Positions 1 through 6,820 of a stretch of 21,150 nt of DNA are shown one piece after another. A program made the position numbers and the translations under genes. Each line of letters opens with the position of its first letter. Positions within the stretch are counted from its first letter, which is position 1. The notes under the pieces were generated by a model, which was not told where the DNA came from, did not search any database, and saw only the letters and a list, made by a program, of their open reading frames with translations. Source of the DNA: JAFDED01 sp964611635 (lineage in GTDB: Bacteria; Desulfobacterota; JAFDED01); the NCBI GenBank assembly GCA_964611635.1, contig CAZTAS010000102.1, forward strand, positions 1 to 21,150. Reading direction: 5' to 3'.

Positions 1-80
1 CCGTGTTTGCAACTACTTGATTTTATTGTAAAGTAAACCGGACATTACTGAATTGAGACATTATGTTAAGATGAAGTATA

Positions 81-109
81 TTGATATTAATTCAAAAATA
101 ATCTAGATT
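81..109 (+). promoter_or_regulatory. Possible sigma70-type promoter upstream of the hydrolase gene
   Basis: TTGATA at 81-86 and TAGATT at 104-109 are separated by 17 bases in an AT-rich leader. The -35 box matches the consensus at five of six positions, the -10 box at four. The -10 box lies in the 10-base palindrome AATCTAGATT (100-109). The region is AT-rich enough for chance matches, so this is weak. The rest of 1-219 shows no coding signal. Confidence 0.25.
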
Positions 110-219
110 TTAATAGATTGTGTATAGTTGTTGTCTTCGTTGTGGTTTCAAAATCCTTAGAAACTCTTAAAAACACTCACAAAGCCCTCGGAAAAATCTT
201 TTCAGCAAAGGAGGAATAA

Positions 220-1335
220 ATGGTTTTTATCATCACAATCATCTTTTATATAGCAGTGGCCTTGGCCGCCCTTGTTGCCTTCGCCCTGTTCTGGGGTAAA
301 GTTTTCCGGACCGAAAGCAGCGCGGATGAAATCCATTTTGTCATCACCGAGGATGGTTGGCGAATTGCTCTTCACCGCTACCTCTCTATGAGTGAGAAGC
401 GCTGGCGAGAACCCGTTTTCCTCTGCCATGGGTTGGGTACCAATCGCTTTGACCTAGACCTTGATGCACAGTTCTCAGTGGCTCGCCACCTGAGCTCTTC
501 GGGCTTTGACTGCTGGGTCATCGAGCTGCGTGGGGCGGGATTGAGCGCAAAGCCGCGCCTGTTTGATTACCGATATCGATTTGACTGGACATTCGAGGAG
601 TATTATCGCAAAGATATCCCGGCAGCCATTCAGCACATTCGTCAGGTGACCGGCGCAAAAGCTATCCACTGGGTGGGCCACAGCATGGGAGGGATTCTTC
701 TTTACGCGTTTCTTGAGCGGGAAGAGGCTCAATGGGTCAAGTCGGGCGTGACCATCGCCTCCCCTATTAATTTTGGCGGCATGAGGTCCGGTATCAAGGG
801 GCTTGTTCGCTGGCGGAAAATTTTGCGATGGTTTCCCTTCGTTCCGGTGGGGATCGGGCTTCGACTGCTATCTCCACTTCCTCGCCTTTTTAAACCGTTT
901 CTCAAGATCGGATTTAACCCCCAGAACGTGGACTCTGATGTGGAGCGCCGCGTTTGTGCCAACATGATAGAACACCTGGTATGCCGCGATCTCCTCTTAC
1001 AGTTCGGAGACTGGCTGGAGAGCGGCCAGTGCCGAAGCCTGGACCACTCCTTTGATTTTGCAGAGCATCTGGGGGAAATAAACACGCCCATCCTGGTACT
1101 GGCAGGGAGTGCTGACCTCCTTGCCCCGCCACCCACGGTGCGCTTTGCCTTCGAAAAAATTGCATCAGAGGACAAGTCGTATACGGAGTTCGGAGTAACT
1201 CAAGGCCTGCCCGTGGATTATGGACACGGAGACCTGGTGTTCGGACGGGAAGCTCCCAAGGTAATATTCCCCCATATCAGCGATTGGTTATGCCGCCATT
1301 CTACGCCATACAAAACAAGACGGAAAAAGAATTGA
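220..1335 (+). CDS. Membrane-anchored alpha/beta hydrolase (lipase/esterase-like), PHA-associated
   Basis: A 371-residue serine hydrolase. Residues about 3-25 form one hydrophobic N-terminal helix, read as an uncleaved membrane anchor. The alpha/beta-hydrolase fold follows: an oxyanion-type His-Gly at 70-71, the nucleophile elbow GHSMGG with Ser155, a probable catalytic Asp299 (GSADL) and a probable catalytic His336 (YGHGD). The tail is basic (KTRRKK). AAAGGAGG at 207-214, five bases before the ATG, fixes the start. The nucleophile is Ser, not the Cys of PHA synthases, so it is not PhaC. It lies 174 bases upstream of phaR on the same strand, which suggests a role in PHA turnover or acyl-ester hydrolysis. 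That role is inference: the substrate is unknown, and a general esterase or acyltransferase remains possible. The hydrolase assignment itself is secure. Confidence 0.85.
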   Translation: MVFIITIIFYIAVALAALVAFALFWGKVFRTESSADEIHFVITEDGWRIALHRYLSMSEKRWREPVFLCHGLGTNRFDLDLDAQFSVARHLSSSGFDCWVIELRGAGLSAKPRLFDYRYRFDWTFEEYYRKDIPAAIQHIRQVTGAKAIHWVGHSMGGILLYAFLEREEAQWVKSGVTIASPINFGGMRSGIKGLVRWRKILRWFPFVPVGIGLRLLSPLPRLFKPFLKIGFNPQNVDSDVERRVCANMIEHLVCRDLLLQFGDWLESGQCRSLDHSFDFAEHLGEINTPILVLAGSADLLAPPPTVRFAFEKIASEDKSYTEFGVTQGLPVDYGHGDLVFGREAPKVIFPHISDWLCRHSTPYKTRRKKN

Positions 1336-1360
1336 CATAAATTACGCGGTGCGTTAAAAT
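1332..1360 (+). promoter_or_regulatory. Sigma70-type promoter for phaR
   Basis: TTGACA (1332-1337, full consensus) and TAAAAT (1355-1360, five of six) are separated by exactly 17 bases. The -35 box overlaps the hydrolase stop codon. The spacer contains the inverted repeat ACGC-GGT-GCGT (1344-1354), placed where a repressor could block polymerase. A start near 1367 would give phaR a leader of about 140 bases, containing a second inverted repeat, TGGCG-N6-CGCCA (1439-1454). Confidence 0.6.
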
Positions 1361-1509
1361 TAAATAAGATCAAAGGCAATTCCGCGATAATGTTTTTCAG
1401 CCTGACTTTAAGAGAGGCGTGCTATTCTATTGCGTTCTTGGCGGGTATGCGCCAGCCATGGATAGACATTTTTCGCCTTGATCACACATGTCAGCCGGGT
1501 GAGCCAGTG

Positions 1510-2172
1510 ATGAACGCCAAGAAAGACCCAAAACAGATCATCAAACGCTATCCCAACCGAAAGCTATACGACAGCCGGAGTAAACGCTTCGTGAAACTGG
1601 GGGACATCGCTTACCGGGTAAGACAGGGAGAGGAAATTCAAGTGGTGGACAATGTCTCAGGCGAGGATATTACCGTGAGTATTCTGGAGCAGATCATTTT
1701 CCAGCAAGAATCACGGAATTGGCGAGCAATCCCTGAGTATGCCCGTGCTTTGCATGATTCCATCCGGATTGGAGGGGGCGTCATGACCAGCTTTTTAAGA
1801 AAAACAATTCTATCCGGCCTGGGAGCTTTTCTTGTGACCAAAGAAAGCGTTGAAAAGCTCGTAGATGAACTGACGAGAAGAGGCGAACTAAGCCGAGAGG
1901 AAGCGCCCGGCTTCCTCAAAGACATGCTGAATCGGGCTGAGCAGAATTCACGAAAGATCGAGGAAGAGATCAGGAAAAGGGTGGATAAGACTGTTCATTC
2001 CTTATTTCCCCATCTTCACAGGCTCGACGAGATCAATGCTCGCCTGGAGACACTTGCCGCTGAGGTGGAGGCTTTGAAAAAGGCCCGAATTACCGCCGAC
2101 GAGGCACAAAAGGATAAGGTCTCCAGAAAAAAATCCGTTTCAGCTAGAACTAAGAAGACTCAAAAAAAATAA
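1510..2172 (+). CDS. phaR: Polyhydroxyalkanoate synthesis regulator PhaR with phasin-like C-terminal half
   Basis: A 220-residue protein from this start. Residues about 9-66 match the PHA-accumulation regulator DNA-binding domain, with the hallmark stretch IIKRYPNRKLYDS (10-22). In studied bacteria PhaR represses phasin and PHA genes and is released by binding PHA granules. Residues about 93-192 are amphipathic and coiled-coil-like (TKESVEKLVDELTRRGELSRE, LDEINARLETLAAEVEAL) and resemble phasin/PhaF-type granule-binding proteins. The last 30 residues are Lys-rich and could bind nucleic acid. An in-frame ATG at 1390 would add 40 residues that look unlike the family. The ATG at 1510 has GGGTGAG (1497-1503) six bases upstream, and the domain begins right after it, so 1510 is preferred. 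No phaC, phaA or phaB lies nearby in the window. Confidence 0.87.
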   Translation: MNAKKDPKQIIKRYPNRKLYDSRSKRFVKLGDIAYRVRQGEEIQVVDNVSGEDITVSILEQIIFQQESRNWRAIPEYARALHDSIRIGGGVMTSFLRKTILSGLGAFLVTKESVEKLVDELTRRGELSREEAPGFLKDMLNRAEQNSRKIEEEIRKRVDKTVHSLFPHLHRLDEINARLETLAAEVEALKKARITADEAQKDKVSRKKSVSARTKKTQKK

Positions 2173-2190
2173 AAGAAAGGAGTCGCAGGG

Positions 2191-2224
2191 ATCAGGATAT
2201 TGAGAGACGGTTACGGCTCCTGAT
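2191..2224 (+). repeat. Intercistronic stem-loop between phaR and the small phasin-like gene
   Basis: ATCAGGA (2191-2197) and TCCTGAT (2218-2224) form a perfect 7-bp inverted repeat with a 20-base loop, starting 18 bases after the phaR stop. A run of A, not T, follows, so it is not a standard terminator on this strand. It could be an mRNA-processing or stability element. Confidence 0.4.
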
Positions 2225-2287
2225 AAAACATTCTGGTGGAGAGAGAATCCAGTTATTCAGGTGCCGTGTGATATGGAGGGAGTGAGC

Positions 2288-2515
2288 ATGAAGTCTCCCA
2301 CACACTTTAAGGAAAAAGTGCGGGAAAAAGGTCTGGCCTGCACACTGGTGTACACTGCCATCGGGTCGGTCATGATGGCTCGGGAGAAGTTGGAATCCAT
2401 TTTTGAGCGGCTTGTCGAAAAGGGAGAAACATCTGATGCTCCTTGCGCCCGCACCGTGCGCGATTGGCTGGAACGGAAGGAAAGCGGTAAAATCAGATAC
2501 TTTTCTCGTCGTTAA
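2288..2515 (+). CDS. Small phasin-like protein
   Basis: A 75-residue protein. The centre (LVYTAIGSVMMAREKLESIF, 20-39, then ERLVEKGE) resembles the opening part of phasin-family proteins: a short hydrophobic Ala/Gly-containing helix followed by a charged amphipathic helix ending in VEKGE. Most phasins are at least about 110 residues long, so this is short; the last 25 residues are basic and show no recognisable domain. The ATG at 2288 is chosen over an in-frame ATG at 2261 because GGAGGGAG (2275-2282) lies five bases upstream. It follows phaR on the same strand, where a phasin or phasin-related gene is expected. The family assignment is by pattern only. It may be a truncated phasin or a separate small granule-associated protein. 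Confidence 0.6.
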   Translation: MKSPTHFKEKVREKGLACTLVYTAIGSVMMAREKLESIFERLVEKGETSDAPCARTVRDWLERKESGKIRYFSRR

Positions 2516-2571
2516 TCCCATGGAAATATTCCTATAAGTTCAAAAAGGCTCGGGACAACAGTTCGGGCTGG

Positions 2572-2593
2572 CTTCCTTAGCCTAGCCAGGAAG
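2572..2593. terminator. Weak hairpin in the convergent gap
   Basis: CTTCCT (2572-2577) and AGGAAG (2588-2593) form a 6-bp stem between two converging transcription units. No clear T run follows on either strand, so a terminator role rests mainly on position. Confidence 0.2.
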
Positions 2594-2650
2594 TTGACTT
2601 TAGAATCCCCTGGCAAAGACTGCTGGGAGGGTAAAAGGGTAAAATCCTGC

Positions 2651-4210
2651 TCAATGGGACGAAACCATCTCCGTGGATTTGACCCGGTGGACAAAGACGA
2701 GCGTGCCGACCAGTAAAAAGGAAATAAGCGCAAGAACCCGAAAGACGTCGTTAAATGCCAGCATCATGGCATGTCTGTTCAACTGGGTATACAAGAACTT
2801 CGCTGCTCCCTTACTGGCGCTGAATTCGTCGAAACCCCTCACACCCAGGACTTCAGACAGGTTGCGGAAAGCCCACAACATACGCTCGTTCAGAAAAGAG
2901 GCGCTTTCTGCCAATTGACTGTGGTGGAACTGGGAGCGCTGGGACAATAACGTGGTGGAGAACGCCACACCGAAGCTTCCCCCGATGTTGCGAATCAAGT
3001 TGAAAATCGAGGTGGCGTTTCCCAAGCGTTCCCGAGGTATGCTGGCGAGTGCCACCGTCCCGCAGGGGACAAAAAAGAACGACATCCCCAGGCCCTGGAC
3101 CACCCTGGGCAATATGACATGGTGAAAATCGACCTGGAGATTAAATCCTGACATCAGCAGGAGTGCATAGCCGTTGACCAGCAGCCCGAATCCCAGGAGA
3201 TACCGGGGCTGCACCCGTTGGATCAAAATGCCCACCAGGGGCATGGTCAACAGTGTGGTGATCCCGCCCGGACCCAGGACAATACCTGCAAGAAATGCCG
3301 TATATCCCATGAGATTCTGCAGAAATATGGGAAGAAGAACGATGGAGGAAAAGAAACTGAAAAAGCCGAGCAACATGACGATGTTTCCCGAGGCAAAGGA
3401 GCGATCGGCGAATACACTCAGGTCAACCACCGGCTCCTCCGTCATCAATTCCCATATCACCAGGGCCGCGATGCAGATCGCTGCAACACAGGCCAGCACA
3501 ATAATTTGCATCGAAGAAAACCAATCCTCCATCTCGCCCCGATCCAGCATCAACTGAAGGCTTCCGATGCCCAGGACAAGCAGAGCGAGGCCCAGGGAAT
3601 CGATGCGAACTGTTCGGCGTCTCAGGTAGGGGGGATCAGAGACAAAAATCAGGGCCAGCATTATGGCTACCAGTCCAATGGGTATGTTGATGTAAAAGAT
3701 CCATCGCCACGTGAAATGATCGGTGATCCAGCCTCCCATAATGGGCCCAAGAATGGGACCGAAGACCACTCCCATGCCGAAGATGGCCATGGTCATGCCA
3801 CGTTCCCTGGGGGGAAAGGCCTCCAGTAGAATTGCAAGTGACAGGGGCTGAAGAGCCCCTCCGCCGATTCCCTGCAAAACACGGAAGACCAGCAACACCG
3901 ACAGGCTGGGCGCGGAGCCGCACATAAGCGAGCTGGCCGTGAAAAGGAAGATGGAAAAGATCAGATACCGCTTTCTCCCGAACAGCCCGGCCATCCAGCC
4001 GGTCGCCGGGATCACTACCGCATTGGAGACCAGGTAGAATGTCAGCACCCACGTGACTTCTTCAAGCCCGGCGGAGAGGGAGCCCTGAATATGGCGCAAA
4101 GCCACGTTGACTACGGTCATGTCCATGATCTCGATCAGCACAGGGAGCATGACTGTTCCGGCCACTGCCCATTTGTTCACCGATGGCTGATGAGGTGATG
4201 CAGGCTCCAT
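2651..4210 (-). CDS. DHA2-family (EmrB/QacA-type) MFS efflux transporter
   Basis: A 519-residue inner-membrane proton-driven exporter with a hydrophobicity pattern suggesting 14 helices. Family motifs appear in order: the first-helix motif around DMTVVNVAL (30-38), motif A GWMAGLFGRKR (71-81), motif B RVLQGIGGGALQP (110-122) and the antiporter motif C GMGVVFGPILGPIMGG (145-160). Length is normal for EmrB. It starts 12 bases after the stop of the upstream adaptor gene; a GAGGG beginning inside that stop codon can serve as ribosome binding site, so translation is probably coupled. With the adaptor and an outer-membrane channel encoded elsewhere it would form a tripartite pump for hydrophobic drugs, bile-type compounds or fatty acids. 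The substrate cannot be inferred. No TolC-type gene lies in the window. Confidence 0.92.
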   Translation of the reverse strand: MEPASPHQPSVNKWAVAGTVMLPVLIEIMDMTVVNVALRHIQGSLSAGLEEVTWVLTFYLVSNAVVIPATGWMAGLFGRKRYLIFSIFLFTASSLMCGSAPSLSVLLVFRVLQGIGGGALQPLSLAILLEAFPPRERGMTMAIFGMGVVFGPILGPIMGGWITDHFTWRWIFYINIPIGLVAIMLALIFVSDPPYLRRRTVRIDSLGLALLVLGIGSLQLMLDRGEMEDWFSSMQIIVLACVAAICIAALVIWELMTEEPVVDLSVFADRSFASGNIVMLLGFFSFFSSIVLLPIFLQNLMGYTAFLAGIVLGPGGITTLLTMPLVGILIQRVQPRYLLGFGLLVNGYALLLMSGFNLQVDFHHVILPRVVQGLGMSFFFVPCGTVALASIPRERLGNATSIFNLIRNIGGSFGVAFSTTLLSQRSQFHHSQLAESASFLNERMLWAFRNLSEVLGVRGFDEFSASKGAAKFLYTQLNRHAMMLAFNDVFRVLALISFLLVGTLVFVHRVKSTEMVSSH

Positions 4211-4222
4211 TCCTTCAGGCCC

Positions 4223-5437
4223 TCATGGGTCAACGAGTATGGTGGGAACTACGGACATTCCCACCCGCAGGACGCGATGGGAAGGATTGGGGCCATCAAG
4301 AACAATCTTCACGGGAATGCGCTGGACAATCTTGACATAGTTACCCGTGGCGTTTTCCGGGGGGAAAAGAGAGAAGGCAGCGCCGGTGCCGGCCATAATG
4401 CTGTCCACGCGGCCTTCCCATTCTGCATCTTCGTATGCGTCTACCTTGATTTTCACCTTTTGCCCTGTTCTTATGCGATCCACCTGGTTCTCCTTGAAGT
4501 TGGCCACAACCCATATGTCTGTAAGGGATACCAGTGCCATGAGAGGCTGCCCCACCTGCACGTGGGCCCCAACCTCCACCGCCTTCCTGGTCACCTGGCC
4601 ATCCATGGGAGCCCGGATCTCGGTATAGGAAAGTCTGAGCCTGGCTTTTTCCAGCAGCGCTTCATAGCGGCGCACCTCGGCCTCCAGTGATTTGACATTC
4701 ACTTCTTTCACCTCAGCTACTTGCTTTCCTGTGAGGGCCAAGTCAACACTGGCCATGGTCTTCTGAATTTCATGCTGGATGGAGCCTGATTTTTGTCGGA
4801 GTGCTTCCATAGCAGCGCGATCTGCATCTCTTTGAGCAAACGCCACCTGGAAAGCTGTGCGGATCGCATCATACTGGCTTTTAGAAACGGCTTTCATCTG
4901 GTAAAGCTTTTCAAATCTCTGAAGATCCAGACGGGCTTTCTCCAGCAGAGATTCGGAGGAGACGAGGGCATTCTCCGCACGCCGGATCTGTCCGTTCACC
5001 TCTGCCAGCGATTTCCGCATTACCTTGACCGCTTCTTGGGCCTCCCGGACCCGCGCGCTGGTCTGATCCAGTTCCAGGGGAACGCCAAGCCTGGCGGAAT
5101 CAAGTCTAGCTCGGGCGGACTCCACCTCTGCCTGAGCTTTCATGACCTCCACCTCGAAATCTCGCCTGTCAATCGTTACAAGAGGAGTTCCTTCCTTGAC
5201 AATCTGGTTGTCGATTACAAGAACCTTCTCCACAATACCCGAAACCCTCGGCGCCACCATGACTACACGGCCCTCCACGAAGGCATCATCCGTTGAAATA
5301 TGGTTGCGGGCATACCACCAGAAAGCTAATCCGGCTGCAGATGAGCTGACTATCATAACTAGCAGAAAAAGGCCAATCTTTATTCTTTTACCGAGACCTT
5401 TTCGGCTCTGATGCTTTTCCTGGTTTTCTTCATTCAT
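4223..5437 (-). CDS. EmrA/HlyD-type membrane fusion protein
   Basis: A 404-residue periplasmic adaptor, normal length for EmrA. A short charged cytoplasmic N-terminus is followed by one transmembrane helix (about 21-43). The EmrA signature TDDAFVEG lies at 49-56, then the first half of the biotinyl-lipoyl-like domain (VAPRVSGIVEKVLV). A long alpha-helical hairpin, Glu/Ala/Arg-rich and probably coiled coil, spans about 95-265. The second lipoyl half (IRAPMDGQVTRKAVEVGAHV) and a beta-barrel region close the protein. It would link the DHA2 transporter downstream to an outer-membrane channel. The ribosome binding site is weak (GGGT before the ATG). A good promoter lies about 100 bases upstream. 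No MarR/EmrR-type regulator gene is adjacent. Confidence 0.92.
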   Translation of the reverse strand: MNEENQEKHQSRKGLGKRIKIGLFLLVMIVSSSAAGLAFWWYARNHISTDDAFVEGRVVMVAPRVSGIVEKVLVIDNQIVKEGTPLVTIDRRDFEVEVMKAQAEVESARARLDSARLGVPLELDQTSARVREAQEAVKVMRKSLAEVNGQIRRAENALVSSESLLEKARLDLQRFEKLYQMKAVSKSQYDAIRTAFQVAFAQRDADRAAMEALRQKSGSIQHEIQKTMASVDLALTGKQVAEVKEVNVKSLEAEVRRYEALLEKARLRLSYTEIRAPMDGQVTRKAVEVGAHVQVGQPLMALVSLTDIWVVANFKENQVDRIRTGQKVKIKVDAYEDAEWEGRVDSIMAGTGAAFSLFPPENATGNYVKIVQRIPVKIVLDGPNPSHRVLRVGMSVVPTILVDP

Positions 5438-5535
5438 CTTTGACCCGTATACACAGGGGGAAATCTCAGGAGAGCACCAAGGCGCTCCAGTTGGACGCCA
5501 TCAATGCATCCGAACCAGTGAGTACTTCAAAAATT

Positions 5536-5564
5536 ATTATATACAAGCAATTATAAGTATGCAA
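5536..5564 (-). promoter_or_regulatory. Sigma70-type promoter for the efflux operon
   Basis: On the minus strand, TTGCAT (5564-5559) is followed after 17 bases by TATAAT (5541-5536), a perfect -10 box. The -35 box matches only its TTG half. Transcription would start near 5529, giving a leader of about 90 bases before the adaptor gene. Confidence 0.5.
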
Positions 5565-5670
5565 TGTGCAGGAAAATCGAGAATTGCTGTATTCAATTAC
5601 GACTCTGGCACCGTAAAAGCAATTAGGAATTCCCTTAGTCGTATTTAGGGAGGGCATATATGCGGGATGA

Positions 5671-5727
5671 AAGAAAAAGCCCTCCACCCCTCTCCCCATC
5701 CCTATATCAAGGGCAGGGGGAGTGGAG
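5671..5727 (-). terminator. Intrinsic terminator closing the TRAP/aminotransferase operon
   Basis: On the minus strand, 31 bases after the class IV aminotransferase stop, CTCCAC pairs with GTGGAG (outer stem 5682-5727). An interrupted C-rich/G-rich stem lies inside, and GGCTTTTTCTTT follows directly. A stem with a U-rich tail just past the last gene is the classic form. Confidence 0.75.
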
Positions 5728-5757
5728 AAGCATAGGGGGAATTGATAAAAATTACTC

Positions 5758-6699
5758 TCACTTTCCGTAAACAGAAAGCAGCCAATCTCGGTGCATTGGT
5801 GACTTCCCCCGAACTAATTTTAAATATGCCTCTCGGAGTTCTCGTGTAACAGGGCCCATCTTCCCATCCCCAACCGGACGTTTATCGACAGACAAAATGG
5901 GCGTAGCCTCTGCACTGCTCCCACAAAAAAAGGCCTCATTGGCTATATATAGCTCCGTTCTATCGATTTCTCGCTGAACAACCCTTTGACCGTTCAATTC
6001 TGGGAACAGGGTTATAAAGGTGTCGCGGGTTACACTTTCAAGAACGCTACTTGTGGCTGGAGGAGTAATGAGGATTCCATTCCGAATGATGAAAATGCAG
6101 TAAGCAGGTCCTTCAGTTACTTTTCCATTTCGATCTAAAAGGATAGCTGAATCATAGCCATCCGCTAAAGCCTGAAGACCGGCCAAGCGGCTATTGTGAT
6201 AGTTCGCCGCAGCTTTGATGCGAGGAGGCATATCCTCATCAGAGATTCGCCTCCATGAGCTTACACAGCAATGAACGCCTTCTGGACCGGCTTTAAAAAA
6301 TTGAGGCATGGGCATAGCAGCGATAAGCATACTAACAGGCGAAACAGAGAAGAGTCCTCCATCGATCTCATTTACGAAAAGGATAACACGACAGTGTAAA
6401 TCCTCTTTATACTCATTGGCCTGGATCAATTCCAGCGTTTGGTTGAACATCTCATCAACGCTGTAAGGGCAGGCAATTTGAGCAATCTTTGCTGATTGGA
6501 CAAGACGCTCCAAGTGTTCTCTTAAACGAAATACGTATAGCTCCTCTTGCTCTTCGTTCCAATAAGCACGCCAGGCATCGAAGACACTGGAAGCGAACTT
6601 CATAGTCGTATTCAAAGGATGGATTCTTGCCTCTTTAAAAGGAATGATGTTACCATCCATATTAATAAAACGCACTTTTTCAAGTCTCTCAGCAGTCAT
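5758..6699 (-). CDS. Class IV (BCAT/D-amino-acid transaminase fold) PLP aminotransferase, divergent
   Basis: A 313-residue fold-type IV PLP enzyme. The PLP-binding lysine is K162 (RIKAAANYHNS) and the PLP-ring glutamate is E196 (TEGP). The C-terminal half keeps the family pattern SVTRDT (222-227) and RTELYIANEAFF (247-258). The N-terminus resembles branched-chain aminotransferases (NMDGNIIPFKEARIH). Two usually conserved patches differ: the FEGIRAY-type pocket motif reads FDAWRAY (40-46), and the EGSGEN-type motif reads EGPAYC (196-201). A true IlvE is therefore doubtful; an amine, D-amino-acid or unusual amino-acid transaminase is as likely. AGGAGG lies ten bases before the ATG. It is the last gene of the TRAP operon, 107 bases after the acyl-CoA ligase, and is followed by a terminator. 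Confidence 0.85.
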   Translation of the reverse strand: MTAERLEKVRFINMDGNIIPFKEARIHPLNTTMKFASSVFDAWRAYWNEEQEELYVFRLREHLERLVQSAKIAQIACPYSVDEMFNQTLELIQANEYKEDLHCRVILFVNEIDGGLFSVSPVSMLIAAMPMPQFFKAGPEGVHCCVSSWRRISDEDMPPRIKAAANYHNSRLAGLQALADGYDSAILLDRNGKVTEGPAYCIFIIRNGILITPPATSSVLESVTRDTFITLFPELNGQRVVQREIDRTELYIANEAFFCGSSAEATPILSVDKRPVGDGKMGPVTRELREAYLKLVRGKSPMHRDWLLSVYGK

Positions 6700-6795
6700 T
6701 TCAATAAATCCTCCTATAAGTCATTTAGGTGGGAATCCATCTTCCGACACAGTCTGGGATGAGAGAAAGAATGTTTTCTGAAAAAAGATCTTTGA

Positions 6796-6820
6796 TTTCA
6801 TCGATTCTATTTCGATGAAA
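6796..6820 (-). repeat. Perfect 9-bp stem-loop over the ligase stop codon
   Basis: TTTCATCGA (6796-6804) and TCGATGAAA (6812-6820) are exact reverse complements with a 7-base loop. The ligase stop codon TAG (6809-6807) lies in the loop on the minus strand. A run of six T follows only after about nine further bases, so it could be an imperfect terminator or an mRNA-processing or stability element. Confidence 0.55.

Larger units (their letters stand above)
5438..5757. other. 320-base gap holding the efflux-operon promoter and the catabolic-operon terminator
   Basis: This gap separates the class IV aminotransferase from the efflux operon. It holds a strong minus-strand promoter (5536-5564) and a minus-strand intrinsic terminator (5671-5727), listed separately. 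A 77-codon open frame on the minus strand (5466-5699) spans both signals and has no recognisable protein features, so I do not call it a gene. Confidence 0.6.

Noticed and set aside
1390..1509. N-terminal extension of PhaR from the ATG at 1390
   Set aside because: The 40 extra residues do not resemble the family, which starts just before the YPNRKLYD motif, and 1510 has a better ribosome binding site.
2522..2532. GGAAATATTCC palindrome as an IclR-type operator
   Set aside because: It lies between converging gene ends, far from the IclR gene and from any promoter, and is short enough to be chance.
3218..3829. 203-codon plus-strand frame
   Set aside because: Opposite the DHA2 transporter; its His/Gln/Asp-rich translation is the usual mirror of membrane-protein codons.
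5466..5699. 77-codon minus-strand frame between operons
   Set aside because: It runs across a terminator and a strong promoter and has no protein-family features.
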